24,538 bases of DNA, from the NCBI GenBank assembly GCA_964485235.1, contig CAZAIO010000026.1, positions 1 to 24,538 of the forward strand. The letters are read 5' to 3'. Below are positions 8,201 through 15,811 of this stretch, one piece after another. The notes beneath the pieces are model-generated. The model was not told the DNA's origin. It was given only the letters and a program-made list of their open reading frames with translations, and ran no database searches. This DNA is from CAZAIO01 sp964485235. GTDB taxonomy: Bacteria; Chloroflexota; Dehalococcoidia; GIF9; UBA5629. The position numbers and the translations under genes were made by a program. The first letter of the stretch is position 1. Each line of letters opens with the position of its first letter.

Positions 8201-9696
8201 CCGATGGCGACTATAACCATGTCGGCGGAGGTAGATGCTTTCTGGTCCTCATCATAGGTGGGACTGAATCTCCTGTTTTCATCGAAAACAGAACAGCAGC
8301 CGATAAAATCGACCCCGGTAACTTTGCCGTTTTGTCCGGTGATCTTCCTGGGCCCCCAGCAATTATTTATCTTGATTCCCTCTTCATTCGCTTCTTCGAT
8401 GTCTTGAGGGAACGCGGGCATTTCAAATTCGTTTTCCAGACAGTAAAGCTGCACTTCCCTGGCACCCAGGCGCAGCGAAGTTCTGGCGGCGTCGATGGCG
8501 ACATTGCCGCCTCCTATAATGACTACCTTTTTACCCACCGGTGTGGAATTGCCCAGATTTACATCCCGCAGGAAATTGACCGCGGAAATTACCCCGTCAA
8601 GGTCTTCGCCTTCTATTCCTATCGTTCTGTTTTTATGAGCGCCGACGGCTATAAATGTAGCTTTGTAACCCTGAGCCGAAAGGTCCTCCAATGTCGTCGT
8701 ATCCCCGATGGGACTATTCGTTTTAATCTCCACTCCTGCAGATTTGATAAAATCGATTTCAGCATTGAGTATATCTTTGGGCAGACGGTAGGAAGGGATT
8801 CCGACCGCCATCATTCCACCGGCAACGGGAAGCGCTTCGAATATAGTTGGTCTATATCCCTTCAAGGCCAGATAATACGCGGCGGTCAGTCCTGCCGGGC
8901 CTGACCCGATAATAGCGACTTTTTCTTTATTACCCTCTAACGGCACAGGCTTTTTGTCCTGTCCCGATGCCATTACTTCATCGGAGGCGAACCGTTTCAA
9001 CTGGCATATGGAGATGGGCTCGTCTACCTTACCCCTTGTGCAGCTGGTCTCGCAGGGGTGCGTACATACCCTGCCGCATACAGCCGGGAGCGGGTTTTCT
9101 TCCCGTATCAGGTCCAGCGCTTCCTGATATCTCCCCTCTGCGATGAGCGCAACATATCCCTGAACGCTGATATGTGCGGGGCAGGCAATTTTACAGGGTG
9201 ATGTGCCGTTCCTCGATATCGACATAGCGCTCGGAATTGCCTGCGGGTACCGCTTATAAATTGCTTTACGCGTGGTCAGTTCCAGTTCGAATTCGCTCGG
9301 CAGGCGTACAGGACAGGCTTCCACACAGTCGCCGCAGGCGCTGCATTTCTCTATATCTATATATCTCGGTTTTCGAAGGACGTTCACTTTGAAATTACCG
9401 GCTTCGCCGCCGATAGAGTGTACCTGGCTATCGGTGAGAATCTCGATGTTCAGATGTTTCTCTACTTCTATAAGCTTTGGCGAGATCATGCACATTGAGC
9501 AGTCATTGGTGGGAAATGTCTTATCGAGTTGTGCCATTCTCCCGCCGATAGAAGAGGTTTCTTCAACCAGGTAGACCTTAAACCCGGAGTTGGCGAGATC
9601 GAGGGCAGACTGCATTCCGCAGATCCCGCCGCCGACTACCATAACAGCTCCGGTATGCTTTTGTGCTTTATTTCCGTTGTTTTGTATCATATTCAT
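5251..9696 (-). CDS. hdrA: Tandem HdrA with GltD-type NAD(P)H module and ferredoxin domains
   Basis: A 1481-residue flavo-iron-sulfur protein, far longer than methanogen HdrA. Order: FAD Rossmann motif VGGGICG (21-27); HdrA Cys motif NDCSMC (64-69); 4Fe-4S CSACGDCVEAC (118-128); an inserted glutamate-synthase-small-subunit-like module with Fe-S cysteines (168, 172, 207, 211, 215, 219), FAD motif GSGPAG (264-269) and nucleotide motif GGGNVA (395-400); a Cys cluster (628-644); the rest of HdrA; then a second HdrA-like unit with FAD motif GGGIAG (1073-1078); and two C-terminal 4Fe-4S motifs (1416-1426, 1446-1456). The second unit lacks NDCSMC. HdrA is the flavin site of electron bifurcation; the GltD module suggests NAD(P)H as a partner. 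The ATG at 9696 has GAGGCGG upstream. The frame extends 30 codons further into hdrB but without Hdr-like sequence. mvhD follows after 17 nt. Confidence 0.93.
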   Translation of the reverse strand: MNMIQNNGNKAQKHTGAVMVVGGGICGMQSALDLANSGFKVYLVEETSSIGGRMAQLDKTFPTNDCSMCMISPKLIEVEKHLNIEILTDSQVHSIGGEAGNFKVNVLRKPRYIDIEKCSACGDCVEACPVRLPSEFELELTTRKAIYKRYPQAIPSAMSISRNGTSPCKIACPAHISVQGYVALIAEGRYQEALDLIREENPLPAVCGRVCTHPCETSCTRGKVDEPISICQLKRFASDEVMASGQDKKPVPLEGNKEKVAIIGSGPAGLTAAYYLALKGYRPTIFEALPVAGGMMAVGIPSYRLPKDILNAEIDFIKSAGVEIKTNSPIGDTTTLEDLSAQGYKATFIAVGAHKNRTIGIEGEDLDGVISAVNFLRDVNLGNSTPVGKKVVIIGGGNVAIDAARTSLRLGAREVQLYCLENEFEMPAFPQDIEEANEEGIKINNCWGPRKITGQNGKVTGVDFIGCCSVFDENRRFSPTYDEDQKASTSADMVIVAIGQATDRSFLGGANDIEVNPNGTIKVDPVSLKTTADGIFAGGDAVRGPASIIEAIAAGKEAALSIDRYLKGEDLLSDRERVFSEAQVDIDEVEKLPRKKTPKVSVEERIKDFREVSLNFSEEQAKEEAQRCLSCGLCSECYRCVAVCQANAIDHFMKEEIEEFEVGSVVLAPGFEPFDATIKGEYGYGRMPNVVTSMEFERILSASGPFQGQVLRPSDGKHAERIGWIQCVGSRDETCHKEYCSSVCCMYATKEAIIAREHESNIKPTIFYNDIRAHGKGFERYYEQAKNKFGIRYVKGIPSTIKELQKNHNLLIEHSDEEGNKVQEEFDMVVLSIGLVPSASTVDLAKTLSIDLDKYGFCETEEFSPNVTSRPGIFVAGAFEAPMDIPESVMNGSSAAALASKTIADARGTLVTEKQYPPEQDVIAQEPRIGVFVCRCGSNIARVVDVPGVAEYAMQLPNVVHAEENLYTCSTDTQNKIINAIKEKQLNRVVVASCSPRTHEPLFQDTIREAGLNRFLFDMANIRDQCSWVHATHMPEATEKAKDLVRMAVARAATLGPIKQSPAPITRRGLVIGGGIAGMTAALELAAQGIDTVLVEREKELGGNVRSLHYTLEGSDPQKLLESMVKQVEQEPKITVYTEARVNNFSGYVGNYKTEIETRGGNTEEIEHGIAILATGATEYKPEEYLYGKSDRIVTQHEFEENIAGGAIKAKDLNKVVMIQCVGSREEDHMYCSRICCSQAVKNALKIKDSNPNAEVYILYRDIRTYAMKELKYREARDKGVTFIRFDVDRKPIVEETDGTLQITVFDTIMNSDIVIRPDMLVLSSAIRPQADASRVASNLKLPLTQDGFFMEAHMKLRPLDFVNEGMFLCGLAHSPKFISESIAQARGAVSRAMTILSQPYLMTGGVVSVVDQERCVGCLTCVRSCPFDVPKIMENGAAYIEPAACQGCGICAGACPRKAIQLQHYTDEQITVKSSVLCSI

Positions 9697-9709
9697 GTTT
9701 TCCGCCTCT

Positions 9710-10564
9710 TTACAGCAGTCCCAGTTGTTTGAGGAGAGGTACCGGGTCGGTGATATGCCTGTGAAGCCATTTTTCTGCGGAGGCATCTCCGAACGCTATT
9801 CCCATTAGTTCGGTGATATAGAAGATCGGAACATGGTACTGCGTTCCGGTCGCCTGTGAAATTTCTTTTTGGGGGCTGTCCAGGTTGGAAAAGCACATCG
9901 GACAGCTTACCGCTATACAGTTAGCGCCTGCTTCGATCGACATATCCAGAAGCTTTTGAACAAGTTTCCAGGCAATATCAGGACTGGTAAGTATCATGTT
10001 GCCGCCACAGCAGTCTGTTTTGTATGACCAGTTATGTACTTCCGCACCCAGGCTTTTTGCTATATAGTCCATCGACCGGGGGTCTTCGGGTCTTTTAGCG
10101 TCGGTTATTTTAGGAGGCCTGGTAGTCAGACAGCCGTAGTAACAGACAGGTTTCAGTCCGGTCAGCGTTTTTTTTATCTTTTTACTTATCATGCTCTCGC
10201 CGGCATTTTCCCACAAAAAGTCGGCAACATGCTTTATGGCGAATCTGCCCTCGTAGTCAGTTGAAATCCCCTCAATTTTTTCGCCTTCCAGGAGCGATTT
10301 TTCAGCGACCTTGAGGCGCTGGTAACAGGCTGCACATGGGACGACCAGGTCAAGCCCGACCTTTTCTGCAATATGAAGATTGCGTGCGGCGAGCGATACC
10401 GACAATTTATCGTTGCTCACGTGCGCCGACGATGAACCGCAGCAACTCCAATCGGGAAGTTCTTGTAGCTCTATGCCAAGTGTTTTAAATACTGCCTCGA
10501 CAGATTCACCGTATTCTCGTGCCGTGCCGTCCAGCGAACAGCCCGGGTAATATGAAACGTTCAT
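9710..10564 (-). CDS. hdrB: Heterodisulfide reductase subunit B-like (CCG domains)
   Basis: A 284-residue HdrB-family protein with two CCG repeats: C9, C41-C42-G, C77-x2-C80 in the first half, and C141/C145, C185-C186-GG, C221-x2-C224 in the second. In HdrB these ligate the non-cubane [4Fe-4S] clusters that reduce disulfides in methanogens. In bacterial Hdr-linked complexes the substrate is unknown and the subunit may only relay electrons. The ATG overlaps the hdrC stop as ATGA, and the hdrA start lies 13 nt downstream of the hdrB stop, so the three genes are tightly coupled. No cysteine of either CCG motif is missing. Confidence 0.93.
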   Translation of the reverse strand: MNVSYYPGCSLDGTAREYGESVEAVFKTLGIELQELPDWSCCGSSSAHVSNDKLSVSLAARNLHIAEKVGLDLVVPCAACYQRLKVAEKSLLEGEKIEGISTDYEGRFAIKHVADFLWENAGESMISKKIKKTLTGLKPVCYYGCLTTRPPKITDAKRPEDPRSMDYIAKSLGAEVHNWSYKTDCCGGNMILTSPDIAWKLVQKLLDMSIEAGANCIAVSCPMCFSNLDSPQKEISQATGTQYHVPIFYITELMGIAFGDASAEKWLHRHITDPVPLLKQLGLL

Positions 10565-11139
10565 CGCTCACCCTTTTTCAATGCATTATTAAATAAAGCT
10601 CGAACCTGTTTTACTGCATGTATACGGGCCGGAACCAGTTTGATTTTTCCCTTGAAAAACATGCCGATACCCATACCTGCCTGTTTCAGGAGCCCTTTAA
10701 GCCCTTCCGCTTTCAGATAATACATGAGTGCCATTTCCATTTCATTCACTCTACCGTGCCTGCGAATGGAAGAGAGGAAAGCATCATGAAAGACAGGAAT
10801 TTGCGGTTGGGATACCTTATTTCGATTGCTCAAGGAAAGCTGCCTGAGGGTATCCATTATATGTGCGATATCGATCCCGTTGGGACATCTTGTAGTACAG
10901 GTCTCACACGAAGCGCATACCCATATTGTGTCGCTGTCGAGCACTTCGTCTTTCAATCCGAGATGGACCGAGCGGATCACTTTATGCGGCGGAATATCCA
11001 TAGCGAAAGTAACGGGGCAGCCGTTCGTACATTTCTCGCATTGATAACAGGCAGAAATTATTGCACCGCTTCTCTTCTCAACCTCTTTTCGGAATTCGGA
11101 ATCAGGATAGATTTTTGGAGGTAATTGAGCAACTGTCAT
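10561..11139 (-). CDS. hdrC: Heterodisulfide reductase subunit C-like ferredoxin
   Basis: A 192-residue protein with two [4Fe-4S] binding motifs, CYQCEKCTNGCP (C31, C34, C37, C41) and CASCETCTTRCP (C75, C78, C81, C85), in the spacing typical of HdrC. It transfers electrons between HdrA and HdrB. The C-terminal half is helical and basic. It is the first gene of the operon and overlaps hdrB by four bases. The ATG is preceded only by a modest ribosome site (GGGTG, about 4 nt away). The leader upstream is unusually structured (see the entries at 11167-11213 and 11337-11417). Confidence 0.92.
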   Translation of the reverse strand: MTVAQLPPKIYPDSEFRKEVEKRSGAIISACYQCEKCTNGCPVTFAMDIPPHKVIRSVHLGLKDEVLDSDTIWVCASCETCTTRCPNGIDIAHIMDTLRQLSLSNRNKVSQPQIPVFHDAFLSSIRRHGRVNEMEMALMYYLKAEGLKGLLKQAGMGIGMFFKGKIKLVPARIHAVKQVRALFNNALKKGER

Positions 11140-11166
11140 TTTTCACCCGCAATACTATAATACTTT

Positions 11167-11213
11167 TTACACACAAAAACGGCTTTCCGCCGTCTTACCA
11201 ACCCTGTGTGTAA
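11167..11213 (-). terminator. Nested hairpin with terminator-like core upstream of hdrC
   Basis: In hdrC orientation an inner stem ACGGC-GGAAA-GCCGT (11193-11179) is followed at once by TTTTTG, the form of a small intrinsic terminator. It is enclosed by a perfect 9-bp outer inverted repeat TTACACACA/TGTGTGTAA (11167-11175 and 11205-11213). It could end transcripts of the CvpA-like gene, or act as an attenuator in the hdr leader, since it lies only 28 nt before the hdrC start. Confidence 0.45.
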
Positions 11214-11336
11214 GTCGCTCACGAGGTTCTAGGGCATTTCAAACGACGGGAAAAGACTAAAATAAATTATGCAAACGTGAAAAAATCACCCGCAACCTCA
11301 GCGAGTTTGACTTAGCTTCCCAGCACTCATTGATTG

Positions 11337-11417
11337 TATCACAAAATATCTGCCAAGTCTAAAGAATTAAATTGAAATCACGATATTTATAACGTGATAG
11401 CAGCAGGTTTTGTGATA
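11337..11417. repeat. Nested GTGAT/ATCAC inverted repeats
   Basis: A perfect 10-bp inverted repeat, TATCACAAAA (11337-11346) and TTTTGTGATA (11408-11417), surrounds a second dyad ATCACG (11377-11382) / CGTGAT (11393-11398). A further GTGA-N5-TCAC dyad lies at 11277-11289. The GTGA half-sites resemble those read by CRP/FNR-family regulators, which is suggestive only. Confidence 0.4.
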
Positions 11418-11448
11418 GATTGGACCGGCTCTCTATATTCAATAAATA

Positions 11449-11937
11449 TTATACTAATAGCGAGAATGTTTCGGGCAATAACAACTGTACGAAGTGAAAA
11501 TGTTGCAGAAGCCATGTGAGCACGCTTGATTCCATTAATACCGGCTCGAGCCCCCGGACTACGGGATAGGCATGGAATACCAGGAGCAGGAGCACGATTC
11601 CCATTGTTGATTTCAATACGTTTATCAGCCCGCCGGCTATTCCCATAAAGATATCTTCATGAAATGTGAATTGCGCGTATTTTCTCGGTAAAAAGAACAC
11701 GAAATGGAAGATTATGCTATAAAGGGCGAGGGTGATAAAAAATCCGATGAAATGGCTCCAGTTTTCACCGGATATGAAAGAGAGTGCATTCGCAATAAGA
11801 AGATAGGATATTCCCGTAAGCGGAATTGCAATAACGAATACGATGAAAGAAAAAAAGTTTTTTATAGTTCCACCGCCAAATCCGTCAACGAAGCTGATCG
11901 CCAGTATCAGGCCTAACATTATGTTTAATATCAACAT
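11449..11937 (-). CDS. CvpA-like small membrane protein
   Basis: A 162-residue protein with about four hydrophobic segments (roughly 3-20, 25-52, 62-85, 100-125). The layout resembles the CvpA/colicin V production family: a short N-terminal helix with an acidic residue (VDGFGGG), a membrane core, and a GGLINVLKSTMGIVLLLLVF helix followed by a periplasmic-type tail ending in ESSVLTWLLQ. CvpA proteins have envelope-related roles and no defined enzymatic activity. The ATG at 11937 lacks a strong ribosome site. It may be co-transcribed with the PspC-domain gene 40 bp upstream. The membrane nature is clear; the family assignment is moderate. Confidence 0.65.
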   Translation of the reverse strand: MLILNIMLGLILAISFVDGFGGGTIKNFFSFIVFVIAIPLTGISYLLIANALSFISGENWSHFIGFFITLALYSIIFHFVFFLPRKYAQFTFHEDIFMGIAGGLINVLKSTMGIVLLLLVFHAYPVVRGLEPVLMESSVLTWLLQHFHFVQLLLPETFSLLV

Positions 11938-11977
11938 AGGGGATATTCCGAAGCCTTTCTTAATACGATGTTTCGTG

Positions 11978-12163
11978 TTATGGTTCTATCGGAACAACCA
12001 GAGCCAGAACTATATAGGCGATGATACCGGCGCCGGTGAAAAATATCGATACCACGGCTATCACCCGGATAATCGTGGGGTCGATATCGAAATACTGGGC
12101 GAGACCGCCGCATACGCCGGCGATCTTCCTGTCGGTCTTACTTCGATATAGCCTCTTGGACAT
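11978..12163 (-). CDS. PspC-domain membrane protein
   Basis: A 61-residue protein made almost entirely of a PspC domain: a basic N-terminus (SKRLYRSKTDRKIAGVCGGLAQYF), the DIDPTIIRV turn and one long hydrophobic helix. PspC domains occur in envelope-stress (phage-shock) systems and in many small stand-alone proteins. The frame is open ten codons further upstream, but the ATG at 12163 is chosen because AGGAGGAT sits 6 nt before it. No other psp gene is visible nearby. The neighbour downstream is the CvpA-like membrane gene. Confidence 0.88.
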   Translation of the reverse strand: MSKRLYRSKTDRKIAGVCGGLAQYFDIDPTIIRVIAVVSIFFTGAGIIAYIVLALVVPIEP

Positions 12164-12569
12164 CGTAACATCCTCCTGTATGAGGGTTAACATAAGTTAT
12201 GTACCGGTAGAATAACGGCTTTTGAAAAAATTACTTTCCCTCAACATCGGTTGTATAAATAATTGTTAGGGAATCAATCAATTCAAATGCGCCGTTTAAC
12301 TATCGTCAACTTTCACCATTGTACCCGCTTTTTAGTATAACGACAATGTATTTCAGGATAGAATACGCTATTGCATTTGATGTTTAAAAATGATATTAGC
12401 TGCGGTTACCGGAACGATATAATATGATGGGCCATCGGAAGCATTCGGGAATGAAAACCATGCAAAGAAATATTGAACTAATACAATTTCATAGATAGTT
12501 GTATGGTTTTACATAGACGGAATAGAACGTCGTGATAATTATATTTTCTGGTGCGTCAGTATTCCTGAT
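12164..12569. other. Intergenic region between phoU and the PspC-domain gene
   Basis: 406 bp with no ORF carrying a credible start and no RNA gene recognised. The only candidate signal is a - strand promoter for the PspC-domain gene: TTGATT (12281-12276), an 18-bp spacer and TATACA (12257-12252). No strong terminator for the pst-phoU operon was found here. Confidence 0.4.
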
Positions 12570-13238
12570 TTAATATTTGGAGGCGCCGATTTCCTCTATT
12601 TTACCGGTAACGATATATACGATACGCTCGCAAATATTAGTAACGCGGTCGGCACTGCGCTCCAGATTATGCCCGACCCATAAGAGGCGTGTAGCCCTCG
12701 TAATCGTTTTTGGATCTTCAGCCATAAATGTCAGAAGCTCTCTGTAAATCTGGTTATATAAAGCATCTACTTCGTCATCTTCAGAGGCAATTTGTCTAGC
12801 TGCGGTGGCATCGCGTGCAGCGAGTGCACTAAGGCTCCGGTGTAACATATCTACTGTTTTTTCTGCCATACGCGGGAGGTCGATAAGCGGCTTTAAAGGG
12901 GGTTCATCTCCTATCATTATGACGATCTTTGCGATTCCCTCGGCATGGTCACCTATGCGTTCCAGCTCGGAAGTGATATTAAGTATGCTCACGATGGCAC
13001 GAAGGTCACCTGCCATCGGTTGTTGTGTGGCAATAACCAGAATACATTTTTCCTCAATTTCAAATCTTTTTTGATTAATATATATATCATCCGAGATAAT
13101 TTGGTCTGCCAGTACAAGGTCCCTCGTTTTCAATGCCTCCATTGAAAATTCAATAGCCTTCTCTACCATGCTTCCCATTACCAGCAAATCGTCATGGAGT
13201 TCTTTTAATTTTTTATGAAATGTCGTTCTGATTTCCAT
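12570..13238 (-). CDS. phoU: Phosphate transport system regulator PhoU
   Basis: A 222-residue all-helical protein with the two-repeat PhoU architecture: MVEKAIEFSMEAL in the first helix, the metal-binding-type acidic patches around ELERIGDHAEGIA (first repeat) and NLERSADRVTNICE (second repeat). PhoU links the Pst transporter to the PhoR kinase and keeps the Pho response off when phosphate is plentiful. It follows pstB by 21 nt, with GGGGAGG about 8 nt before its ATG, and is the last gene of the pst operon. Length and motifs are as usual for the family. Confidence 0.95.
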   Translation of the reverse strand: MEIRTTFHKKLKELHDDLLVMGSMVEKAIEFSMEALKTRDLVLADQIISDDIYINQKRFEIEEKCILVIATQQPMAGDLRAIVSILNITSELERIGDHAEGIAKIVIMIGDEPPLKPLIDLPRMAEKTVDMLHRSLSALAARDATAARQIASEDDEVDALYNQIYRELLTFMAEDPKTITRATRLLWVGHNLERSADRVTNICERIVYIVTGKIEEIGASKY

Positions 13239-13259
13239 TCTTATGACCTCCCCGGTTTA

Positions 13260-14078
13260 TTATCCGAAACGCCCTGTAATATAGTCTTCAGTCCTTTTAT
13301 CTTTCGGATTGGTAAAGATATCTGAAGTCGGGCCGTATTCTATCAGAGTTCCCGCCCTGTCTTCTTCTATCATCATAAATGCGGTCATGTCGGAAACTCT
13401 TGCTGCCTGCTGCATATTATGGGTAACGATAACGATAGTATAGTCCTTGACCAGTTGTCGCATGAGGTCCTCGATTTTAAGTGTCGCAATAGGGTCGAGT
13501 GCGCTACAGGGTTCGTCCATCAGGATGACTTCAGGTTCAACGGCAAGTACTCTTGCGATGCATAATCGCTGTTGTTGCCCTCCCGATAATGCAAGGGCAG
13601 ACTGGTTGAGCTTATCGCTGACTTCATCCCACAATGCTGCCTGCCGCAAACTCTTTTCGACGATATCGCTTATCTCATTTTTATCATTCTTACCGTGTCG
13701 CCGCGGACCGAATGCGATATTATCGAATATCGACATGGGAAACGGGTTGGGTTTTTGAAATACCATGCCAACCTTTTTTCGTAACTCCACTACGTCTACT
13801 GCTTTGTCGAATATGGAAATACCGGCTACTTCGACTTGTCCTTCGACTCTGGCGTCGGAAATGAGGTCGTTCATTCTATTGAAAATTCTGAGAAATGACG
13901 ACTTTCCGCAACCGGAAGGCCCGATTAATGCAGTGATCGCGCACTCCGGTATTTCAAGAGAGATGTTTTTTAAAGCTCTGAAACTACCATAATAAAGGTT
14001 GAGTCCTGCTGATCTCAGCTTTACTTTACATTCCAGAGCGTTGAATGATTCATTACGTGGTAAATATTGTGCTTTCAT
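13260..14078 (-). CDS. pstB: Phosphate ABC transporter ATP-binding protein PstB
   Basis: A 272-residue ABC ATPase. Visible motifs: Walker A GPSGCGKSS, Q-loop VFQKPNPFPMS (typical of PstB), signature LSGGQQQR, Walker B VILMDEP and the switch His in IVTHNMQQA. It energises phosphate uptake through PstC-PstA. The ATG has GAGGAT 8 nt upstream; the pstA stop lies 18 nt before it and phoU follows. The N-terminus is about 20 residues longer than the minimal PstB but has no recognisable extra domain. Confidence 0.97.
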   Translation of the reverse strand: MKAQYLPRNESFNALECKVKLRSAGLNLYYGSFRALKNISLEIPECAITALIGPSGCGKSSFLRIFNRMNDLISDARVEGQVEVAGISIFDKAVDVVELRKKVGMVFQKPNPFPMSIFDNIAFGPRRHGKNDKNEISDIVEKSLRQAALWDEVSDKLNQSALALSGGQQQRLCIARVLAVEPEVILMDEPCSALDPIATLKIEDLMRQLVKDYTIVIVTHNMQQAARVSDMTAFMMIEEDRAGTLIEYGPTSDIFTNPKDKRTEDYITGRFG

Positions 14079-14096
14079 CGGCAGTTATCCTCGTTA

Positions 14097-14939
14097 CTAA
14101 GATTTCCCCATAAGCTTTGCATGAAATCTTTGCGATAGAAAGTTTGTGAGCGTGTTGATTATTATAATGATTGCAATAAGCACGACCCCTGTAGCCATAG
14201 CTTTACCAAAAGCCCTCGTTTCCATGGCAAGATAAAAAAGATGGAGTGAAAGCGTTCGTCCGCCTGATAAAAGCGAGGTGGGCATGGCTGCACTTCCACC
14301 GAGTGTCACGTAGAGGCAAGCTGTCTCCTCTATGATTCGACCTATACATAGTATCACACCGGTAACAATGCCGGGCATCGCAGCGGGTATAATAACATGA
14401 GAGATTGTCTGCCACCTTGTTGTCCCGAGCGCGAGGGATGCCTCGCGATGAGCTTTCGGCACTGCTTTTATCGCTTCTTCAGATGTACGTATAAGCGTCG
14501 GCAATAATAAACAGACGAGTGTGAGTGCACCGGACAGTATGGAAAAATGGAAATGTAATATAGTGACGAATACGGCAAAACCAAAAAGGCCGAATACTAT
14601 CGACGGCACACCGGCGAGTATTTCAACCCCGTATCGTATTATCCGTGTAAACCAGTTGTCGGTAGCGTATTCCGAGAGGTAGATCGCCGCACCTATTCCG
14701 GGTGGGATCAGAATGATGATAGTTACTATGACAAGGTATAAGGTGCAAACAATAGCCGTTGAAATACCGCCTTCTCCGCTCAGTCCTCCGAGCGGGGGTG
14801 TGAGCAGGAAATCAAGGTTAACTTCCTTGTAACCGTTAATAAAAACATAGCCGATAATACATAAAAGTATAAGCACGGTGATAAAGCCGCCTGCCCAAAT
14901 CAGTACCATTGCCAGCCTGTTCGACATCTTAGCCGACAT
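14097..14939 (-). CDS. pstA: Phosphate ABC transporter permease PstA
   Basis: A 280-residue BPD-type permease with about six membrane helices and the cytoplasmic EAA-loop sequence EEAIKAVPKAHREASLALG followed by TTRWQTISHVIIPAA, which contacts PstB. It pairs with PstC to form the phosphate channel in the cytoplasmic membrane. The start overlaps the end of pstC by 11 nt, with a GGGGGAG ribosome site 9 nt upstream of the chosen ATG. A second in-frame ATG four codons later has a weaker site. Confidence 0.96.
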   Translation of the reverse strand: MSAKMSNRLAMVLIWAGGFITVLILLCIIGYVFINGYKEVNLDFLLTPPLGGLSGEGGISTAIVCTLYLVIVTIIILIPPGIGAAIYLSEYATDNWFTRIIRYGVEILAGVPSIVFGLFGFAVFVTILHFHFSILSGALTLVCLLLPTLIRTSEEAIKAVPKAHREASLALGTTRWQTISHVIIPAAMPGIVTGVILCIGRIIEETACLYVTLGGSAAMPTSLLSGGRTLSLHLFYLAMETRAFGKAMATGVVLIAIIIIINTLTNFLSQRFHAKLMGKS

Positions 14940-15798
14940 TTTGAGTGCTCCCCCCTCTCTTTAGTGTTAATACTGCAATGCTGTTGAGAATTAAAATAAG
15001 CACGAAAAGCACTACACCGGTTGCGAAAAGCGCATTTTCGTGAAGACCTGCCGCGTACATTATTTCTACGGCGATATTGCCGGTAAGCGTTCTTGCCGAG
15101 CTGAGCGGTGATGTCGGGATTATCACGGAGTTGCCGATGACCATAATCATTGCCATCGTTTCTCCGATAGCTCTCCCCATTCCCAGGATAATGCCTGCCA
15201 TTATGCCCGACCGCGCTGCCGGAACGAGAACATGCCATATCGTCTGCCATTGTGTGGTGCCCATCGCAAGAGCGCCTTCTTTATATCCTTCCGGCACAGC
15301 CCTCAGACTGTCTTCGCTGATACTGATAATCGTGGGCAGTACCATTGCCATCAGGACTATAGATGCCGATAATATACTGAACCCGGTGCCGCCGAGATGT
15401 CGTACCAGCGGTACTATAAGCATCATGCCGACAAGCCCGTATACAACAGAGGGGATGCCCACAAGAAGTTCCACAGCAGGTCGTATTAATTGCTTCACCC
15501 TGTACGGAGCGACTTCAGCTAGAAGTATCGCACAGGCTATTCCCAGTGGAATTGCCAGCAACATAGAACCTATGGTTACACATAAAGTCCCTATAATCAT
15601 TGGAAGAATGCCGAACAGGTCCTGCCCCGGCCGCCATTCGATTCCGAATAGAAAGTTAAACACGCCTATTTGTTGAAATGCAGGTAAGCCCTCGATGAAT
15701 GTAAAAATGCCGATAGCCAGCAGGATGATAAACGAAGCTGACCCGCTGATCAATACAAATATTTTTGCGGTTTTATCGATAAAATATCGGTTTATCAT
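14929..15798 (-). CDS. pstC: Phosphate ABC transporter permease PstC
   Basis: A 289-residue BPD-type permease with about six membrane helices and the EAA-like loop SEDSLRAVPEGYKEGALAMG-TTQWQTIWHVLVPAA. The N-terminal IEGLPAF segment and GIEWRPGQDLFGILPMI are typical of PstC. The ATG at 15798 has only a weak ribosome site, and a strong stem-loop ends 13 nt before it, so translation initiation may be limited relative to pstS. It overlaps pstA. Confidence 0.96.
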   Translation of the reverse strand: MINRYFIDKTAKIFVLISGSASFIILLAIGIFTFIEGLPAFQQIGVFNFLFGIEWRPGQDLFGILPMIIGTLCVTIGSMLLAIPLGIACAILLAEVAPYRVKQLIRPAVELLVGIPSVVYGLVGMMLIVPLVRHLGGTGFSILSASIVLMAMVLPTIISISEDSLRAVPEGYKEGALAMGTTQWQTIWHVLVPAARSGIMAGIILGMGRAIGETMAMIMVIGNSVIIPTSPLSSARTLTGNIAVEIMYAAGLHENALFATGVVLFVLILILNSIAVLTLKRGGSTQNVG

Positions 15799-15811
15799 AG
15801 TAAAATGCTCA

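Larger units (their letters stand above)
11140..11448 (-). promoter_or_regulatory. Non-coding leader/promoter region of the hdr-met operon
   Basis: 309 bp without a convincing ORF. In hdrC orientation it holds a TACAAT -10-like hexamer (11338-11333), a cluster of GTGA/TCAC dyads, and close to hdrC a small GC-rich hairpin followed by a U-tract. No match to a riboswitch class was recognised by eye. The operon promoter is probably here, about 190 nt before the hdrC start. Confidence 0.4.

Noticed and set aside
9697..9786. Longer hdrA start at 9786 inside hdrB
   Set aside because: The extra 30 residues are a shadow of hdrB; the ATG at 9696 has a ribosome site and the usual HdrA start.
12181..12204. 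Pho box upstream of the PspC-domain gene
   Set aside because: Only two TTAA-like elements at 11-nt spacing and no -10 box at the right distance.
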